Shown in pieces: positions 29,978-32,002 of a stretch of DNA of 32,002 nucleotides. Source of the stretch: Actinomycetota bacterium (GTDB taxonomy: Bacteria > Actinomycetota > Thermoleophilia > Gaiellales > Gaiellaceae); the NCBI GenBank assembly GCA_003134505.1, contig PLBK01000021.1, positions 253,520-285,521 of the forward strand. The letters run 5' to 3'. Made by a program: the position numbers and the translations under genes. Under the pieces are notes generated by a model that ran no database searches, was not told the origin of the DNA, and worked only from the letters and a program-made list of their open reading frames with translations. The number at the start of each line of letters is the position of its first letter. Within the stretch, counting starts at the first letter, position 1.

Positions 29978-30241
29978 TCAGGCGGCGCAGGCGAGGACGT
30001 CAATCTGCTGCGGATCGAGCCGCCGCCGCTGCTCGCGGCGTGCGATCTCCGCCGAGCGCAGCGTCCAGGCGAACGCGCCGCGAGGATCGAACGTGGGAGT
30101 CTCGTAGCGCGGTGCGCTCAACGCGTTCCGGCGTGCGATCTCCGCCGAGCGCAGCGTCCAGGCGAATCCGCTGCTGGGAGCGAACGAGGGAGTCTCGTAA
30201 CGCGCCTCGTGCCCGGTCTCGATGTCGTTGAACTGCGTCAT
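29978..30241 (-). CDS. 87-aa protein with duplicated RiPP-leader-like motif
   Basis: ATG 30241 with AAGGAG 6 nt upstream. The protein consists of two 31-residue repeats: Y15-F26 (YETPSFAPSSGF) followed by AWTLRSAEIARR, and Y46-F57 (YETPTFDPRGAF) followed by the same AWTLRSAEIARR. Y46-x2-P49-x-F51-x3-G55-x-F57 has the spacing of the YxxPxLxxxGxF recognition motif of lasso-peptide and related leader peptides, with F for L. The tail is REQRRRLDPQQIDVLACAA. It may be a RiPP precursor or a small protein that uses a similar docking motif. No RRE, protease or cyclase gene is in the window. A hairpin (29922-29938) lies 40 bp after the stop. Confidence 0.6.
   Translation of the reverse strand: MTQFNDIETGHEARYETPSFAPSSGFAWTLRSAEIARRNALSAPRYETPTFDPRGAFAWTLRSAEIARREQRRRLDPQQIDVLACAA
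30036..30073. repeat. 38-bp direct repeat, copy 1 (within the 87-aa gene)
   Basis: Identical to 30129-30166, 93 bp apart. It encodes the shared AFAWTLRSAEIARR segment, so the duplication is recent at the DNA level. Confidence 0.85.
30129..30166. repeat. 38-bp direct repeat, copy 2 (within the 87-aa gene)
   Basis: Identical to 30036-30073. The 93-bp offset is a whole number of codons (31), so it is an in-frame duplication. Confidence 0.85.
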
Positions 30242-30315
30242 GTCCGGCTCCTTCTTGGCTCTGGCCGCTCCGCGCGACCTGGGTAGGCTCAACCTAGAGA
30301 GCCACGGCGGAGCCG

Positions 30316-30352
30316 ACATCGGCAGAACTGCCGAATCGCATTGCCTAACTTG
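30316..30352 (-). promoter_or_regulatory. Shared palindromic promoter box, copy 1
   Basis: TCGGCAG (30319-30325) and CTGCCGA (30328-30334) form a perfect 7-bp inverted repeat. It is followed by a conserved CGC..TGCC.AACTTGC stretch. Copy 2 is at 31888-31926. It lies 78 bp upstream of the ATG at 30241, about 25 bp from a TAGGTT -10-like box, so it covers the -35 region. The rest of the 327-bp gap 30242-30568 holds a small plus-strand ORF and a terminator. Confidence 0.6.
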
Positions 30353-30375
30353 CTCGAGGAGCAGCACCACCGTTC

Positions 30376-30483
30376 GTGGGACTGCTTCACCGCGACCTCG
30401 CCAAACTCGCGACGGTGATCGAGCGCGACCTCGGAGAGGCGAACTCCCCAACCGGTCAAGACGCGATCCTCGCCACGGCCTGA
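30376..30483 (+). CDS. Possible 35-aa small ORF
   Basis: GTG 30376 to TGA 30481-30483. It reads LLHRDLAKLATVIERDLGEA, then NSPTGQDAILATA. The composition is helix-like and protein-like rather than the Arg/Pro-rich product of shadow frames. A GAGGAG lies 14 nt upstream, too far for ideal spacing. It may be a small gene or the tail of a lost one. I do not recognise it. Confidence 0.3.
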   Translation: MGLLHRDLAKLATVIERDLGEANSPTGQDAILATA

Positions 30484-30525
30484 GCGTTAGGAGGCGCGCG
30501 CGGCCCGGGTTCGGGGCCGGGTAGC

Positions 30526-30553
30526 AGGAAGGCCCGCCGGAGCGGGCCTTCCT
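30526..30553. terminator. Strong hairpin terminator
   Basis: AGGAAGGCCCGC (30526-30537) pairs perfectly with GCGGGCCTTCCT (30542-30553) around a CGGA loop. It is 16 bp beyond the minus-strand stop at 30569 and could also end rightward transcripts. Confidence 0.75.
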
Positions 30554-30568
30554 GATGGCTGGTCTGCG

Positions 30569-31477
30569 TCAGGGGGCGATTTGGTCCGGCGTGTTGCCGA
30601 ACACGTTGGCTCCCGCAACGGCACCGATGAGCGTGCCGAGGTTGTAGATGCCGCCGCCGGAAACTGCGCTGTTGCCGGTGACGGTCGAGTTGGTGAGCGT
30701 GAGCGTGTTGCCGCTGTCGTTGTAGATGCCGCCGCCGCGGCCGGTAGTGGTGTTGCCGTTCACGGACGAGTTGATCAGCGTCACCCCTTGGGGGCCGTAG
30801 AAACTCGACTCGCGGATGCCGCCGGCGTCCCCGTTGCCCCCCGCGTTGCCTTTCACAGACGAGTCTTCCACGGTCAGCATGCCGTAGGTGAGGATGCCGC
30901 CTGCGCCGCCGCGACCGCGCGCGGTGTTGCCCTCCACGACCGAGTTCTCCACGGTCAGCGTGCCGCCGTTGTTGATACCGCCGGCGTCGCCATTGTCGAA
31001 GGTTTCGCTGCTGGTGTTGCCTTTCACGGTCGATTTGTTCAAGGTCAGCGTGCCGTTGGGGTTTACGATGCCGCCGGTGTAGAGGCCGCCGTTGCCGTTC
31101 ACGTTCGAGTTGTTCAGGGTCAGCCTGCCGAGGTTGAAGATGCCGCCCGTGTTGGCCCCCGTGTTGCCGTTCACGGACGAGTTGTTCACGATCAGTGCGC
31201 CACCGTTGTTGAAGATGCCTCCGCCGAGGTCGCCGTTTCCGTTTTGGATCGTGAGCCCATTCAGCGTCACCGCGACGCCGGAGACGGTGAGAACGGAGCC
31301 CGCCTGGTTGCCGTCGAGCGTGGCTCGACCAAGGGTGCTCGCACCCGTGATCGTGAGGTTCTTGCTGATCGTCGTGGAGCCGACGCAGGTGCCCTTGACT
31401 CCCAGCGTGTCACCGGCGGACGCGGCGTTCTGAGCCGCCTGCAGCGTGCTCCAACTCCACCGCGCAGGCCCGAGTCG
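30569..31477 (-). pseudogene. 5'-truncated parallel beta-helix protein gene
   Basis: Open frame of 303 codons from just after TGA 31480-31478. The readable part begins STLQAAQNAASAGDTLGVKG, then GTCVGSTTISKNLTITG and LTVSGVAVTLNGLTIQNG, followed by many repeats of the form NSxVxGN...GGGIxN. Each repeat is about 25-30 residues, ending VFGNTPDQIAP. This is a right-handed beta-helix surface protein (Pel15/choice-of-anchor type). Complete relatives have a signal peptide before SLQAA; here there is none and no ATG, GTG or TTG in frame before GTG 31270. The upstream 40 bp to the next gene show no repair of the frame. It is probably a remnant, although CTG 31444 or GTG 31270 could give a cytoplasmic product. 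Confidence 0.65.
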
Positions 31478-31514
31478 TCAAGATCGTGACCGGCAAGGCA
31501 GGCGAGGCGAGTAT

Positions 31515-31802
31515 CTATCCGGCAACGAAGTAGTTGTGAACGTCGAAGAACTGAATCTCCGGCGCAGGCAAGCCAGCCTGCGTAGCGGCGGGCACGATCT
31601 TCTCCTGCGAGAACCGCTCGAACTGTTCTCGTGACTCCCAGACATCGACGACGCGGACACCGTCACTCGTTACCGCCGCCCAATGAAAGAGCGCGCCCCC
31701 AACGTGCGGAGTGCCCGGGGCACCATGACCGATCGCCTTGATGGCTGCGTCGTACTGCTCCGCCGTTGCTCCGGGGAAGTTGAAGTCGACTGCGACTGGC
31801 AT
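31515..31802 (-). CDS. Small ABM/Dabb-like protein
   Basis: 95 aa from ATG 31802, with AAGGGAG 7 nt upstream. MPVAVDFNFPGATAEQYDAA, then IGHGAPGTPHVGGALFHWAAVTSDGVRVVDVWESREQFERFSQEKIVP fits the dimeric alpha+beta barrel family around antibiotic-biosynthesis monooxygenase (ABM) and Dabb proteins. Members are oxygenases, heme-binding or stress proteins; the conserved HWA and W residues do not settle a function. It is preceded by the palindromic box at 31888-31926 and by a TACGAT -10-like element. It is divergent from the Tm-1-like gene. Confidence 0.75.
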   Translation of the reverse strand: MPVAVDFNFPGATAEQYDAAIKAIGHGAPGTPHVGGALFHWAAVTSDGVRVVDVWESREQFERFSQEKIVPAATQAGLPAPEIQFFDVHNYFVAG

Positions 31803-31887
31803 GCCACTGCTCCCTTCTTCTGGTGCGGGTCGGTGCGTCGCGAAGCAAGCACCGGTAGACGCATCGTAGGGGCCCCCGACGGAGCGC

Positions 31888-31926
31888 ACATCGGCAGGAC
31901 TGCCGATCTTCGCGCTGCCGAACTTG
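31888..31926 (-). promoter_or_regulatory. Shared palindromic promoter box, copy 2
   Basis: ATCGGCAG (31890-31897) and CTGCCGAT (31900-31907) form a perfect 8-bp inverted repeat, followed by CGCGCTGCCGAACTTGC. It matches copy 1 (30316-30352). It is 88 bp upstream of ATG 31802 and about 25 bp from a TACGAT -10-like box. It also lies in the divergent region of the Tm-1-like gene. Confidence 0.6.
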
Positions 31927-31945
31927 CGGTGTCATGCTTTGCGCC

Positions 31946-32002
31946 GTGAGGCCTGAGCGGAACCCGACCGTCGTTCTGATCGGCACCCTGGACACGAAGG
32001 GC
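31946..32002 (+). CDS. Tm-1-like ATP-binding (UPF0261) protein, N-terminus only
   Basis: GTG 31946 starts a frame running off the window end (19 codons visible). NPTVVLIGTLDTKG is the characteristic start of the UPF0261/Tm-1-like family (TVxxIGTLDTKG), whose Tm-1 member binds a viral replicase in tomato. Bacterial members are usually paired with a phosphoenolpyruvate-hydrolase-like partner and have no firm function. It is divergent from the ABM-like gene, with 143 bp between starts. Confidence 0.7.
   Translation, partial: MRPERNPTVVLIGTLDTKG

Noticed and set aside
29978..30241. Complete lasso-peptide gene cluster
   Set aside because: Only a precursor-like protein is present. No RRE, protease or cyclase gene is found within the window.

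Overview
The window is about 32 kb of high-GC bacterial DNA. It has actinobacterial-style signals: many GTG starts, GGAGG-type ribosome binding sites, DUF4232/LprI-like secreted proteins and a MocR regulator. Gene content and codon use suggest an uncultured soil actinobacterium, perhaps class Thermoleophilia; the class is an inference, with no marker gene to confirm it.

Region 1 (1-2986): the 3' end of an RpoD-type sigma factor, with an intact 2,495-bp IS1-family element inserted exactly after its stop codon. The element has perfect 21-bp inverted repeats and an 8-bp target duplication (GCATCTAG). Besides the transposase it carries three passenger genes (two small winged-helix proteins and a KGG-repeat basic protein) and a tRNA-like cloverleaf with a CUG anticodon.

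Region 2 (2987-13403): chromosomal genes. These are two secreted proteins, a membrane GGDEF-EAL protein, a MocR regulator divergent from a Leu/Phe/Val-dehydrogenase-SDR operon, a SnoaL-like protein, a DUF4232-LprI fusion, another secreted protein and a conserved CxxC protein. The dehydrogenase is preceded by a 20-codon Leu/Val-rich reading frame whose stop overlaps its start codon.

Region 3 (13404-18029): a 4.55-kb element integrated in tRNA-Thr(GGU). It is bounded by a perfect 42-bp direct repeat of the 5' half of the tRNA and has paired 12-bp arm-type repeats near both ends, but no recognisable integrase. It holds a DUF4232 fragment, a VOC protein, a secreted Ig-like protein, another gene fragment, and an ECF sigma/anti-sigma pair. 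Five copies of an oriented 26-27-bp imperfect palindrome (arms TGTCGC/GCGACA, core TTTGnnGG) lie only in the gaps between these modules, like cassette boundaries. This is the best candidate for an undescribed system.

Region 4 (18030-29333): mostly ordinary chromosome. MmcQ/YjbR protein, tRNA-Tyr, flippase, amidase, a three-gene ABC importer (ATPase-permease-NMT1-like binding protein), a formyltransferase-GNAT fusion, an acyl-CoA synthetase, and two tandem L,D-carboxypeptidase paralogues with complete Ser-Glu-His triads.

Region 5 (29334-32002): a small accessory cluster, mostly on the minus strand. HARE-type HTH protein, an 87-aa protein with a duplicated RiPP-leader-like motif, a 5'-truncated beta-helix protein and a small ABM-like protein, then the start of a Tm-1-like (UPF0261) gene. 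Two of the minus-strand genes share a long palindromic promoter box.
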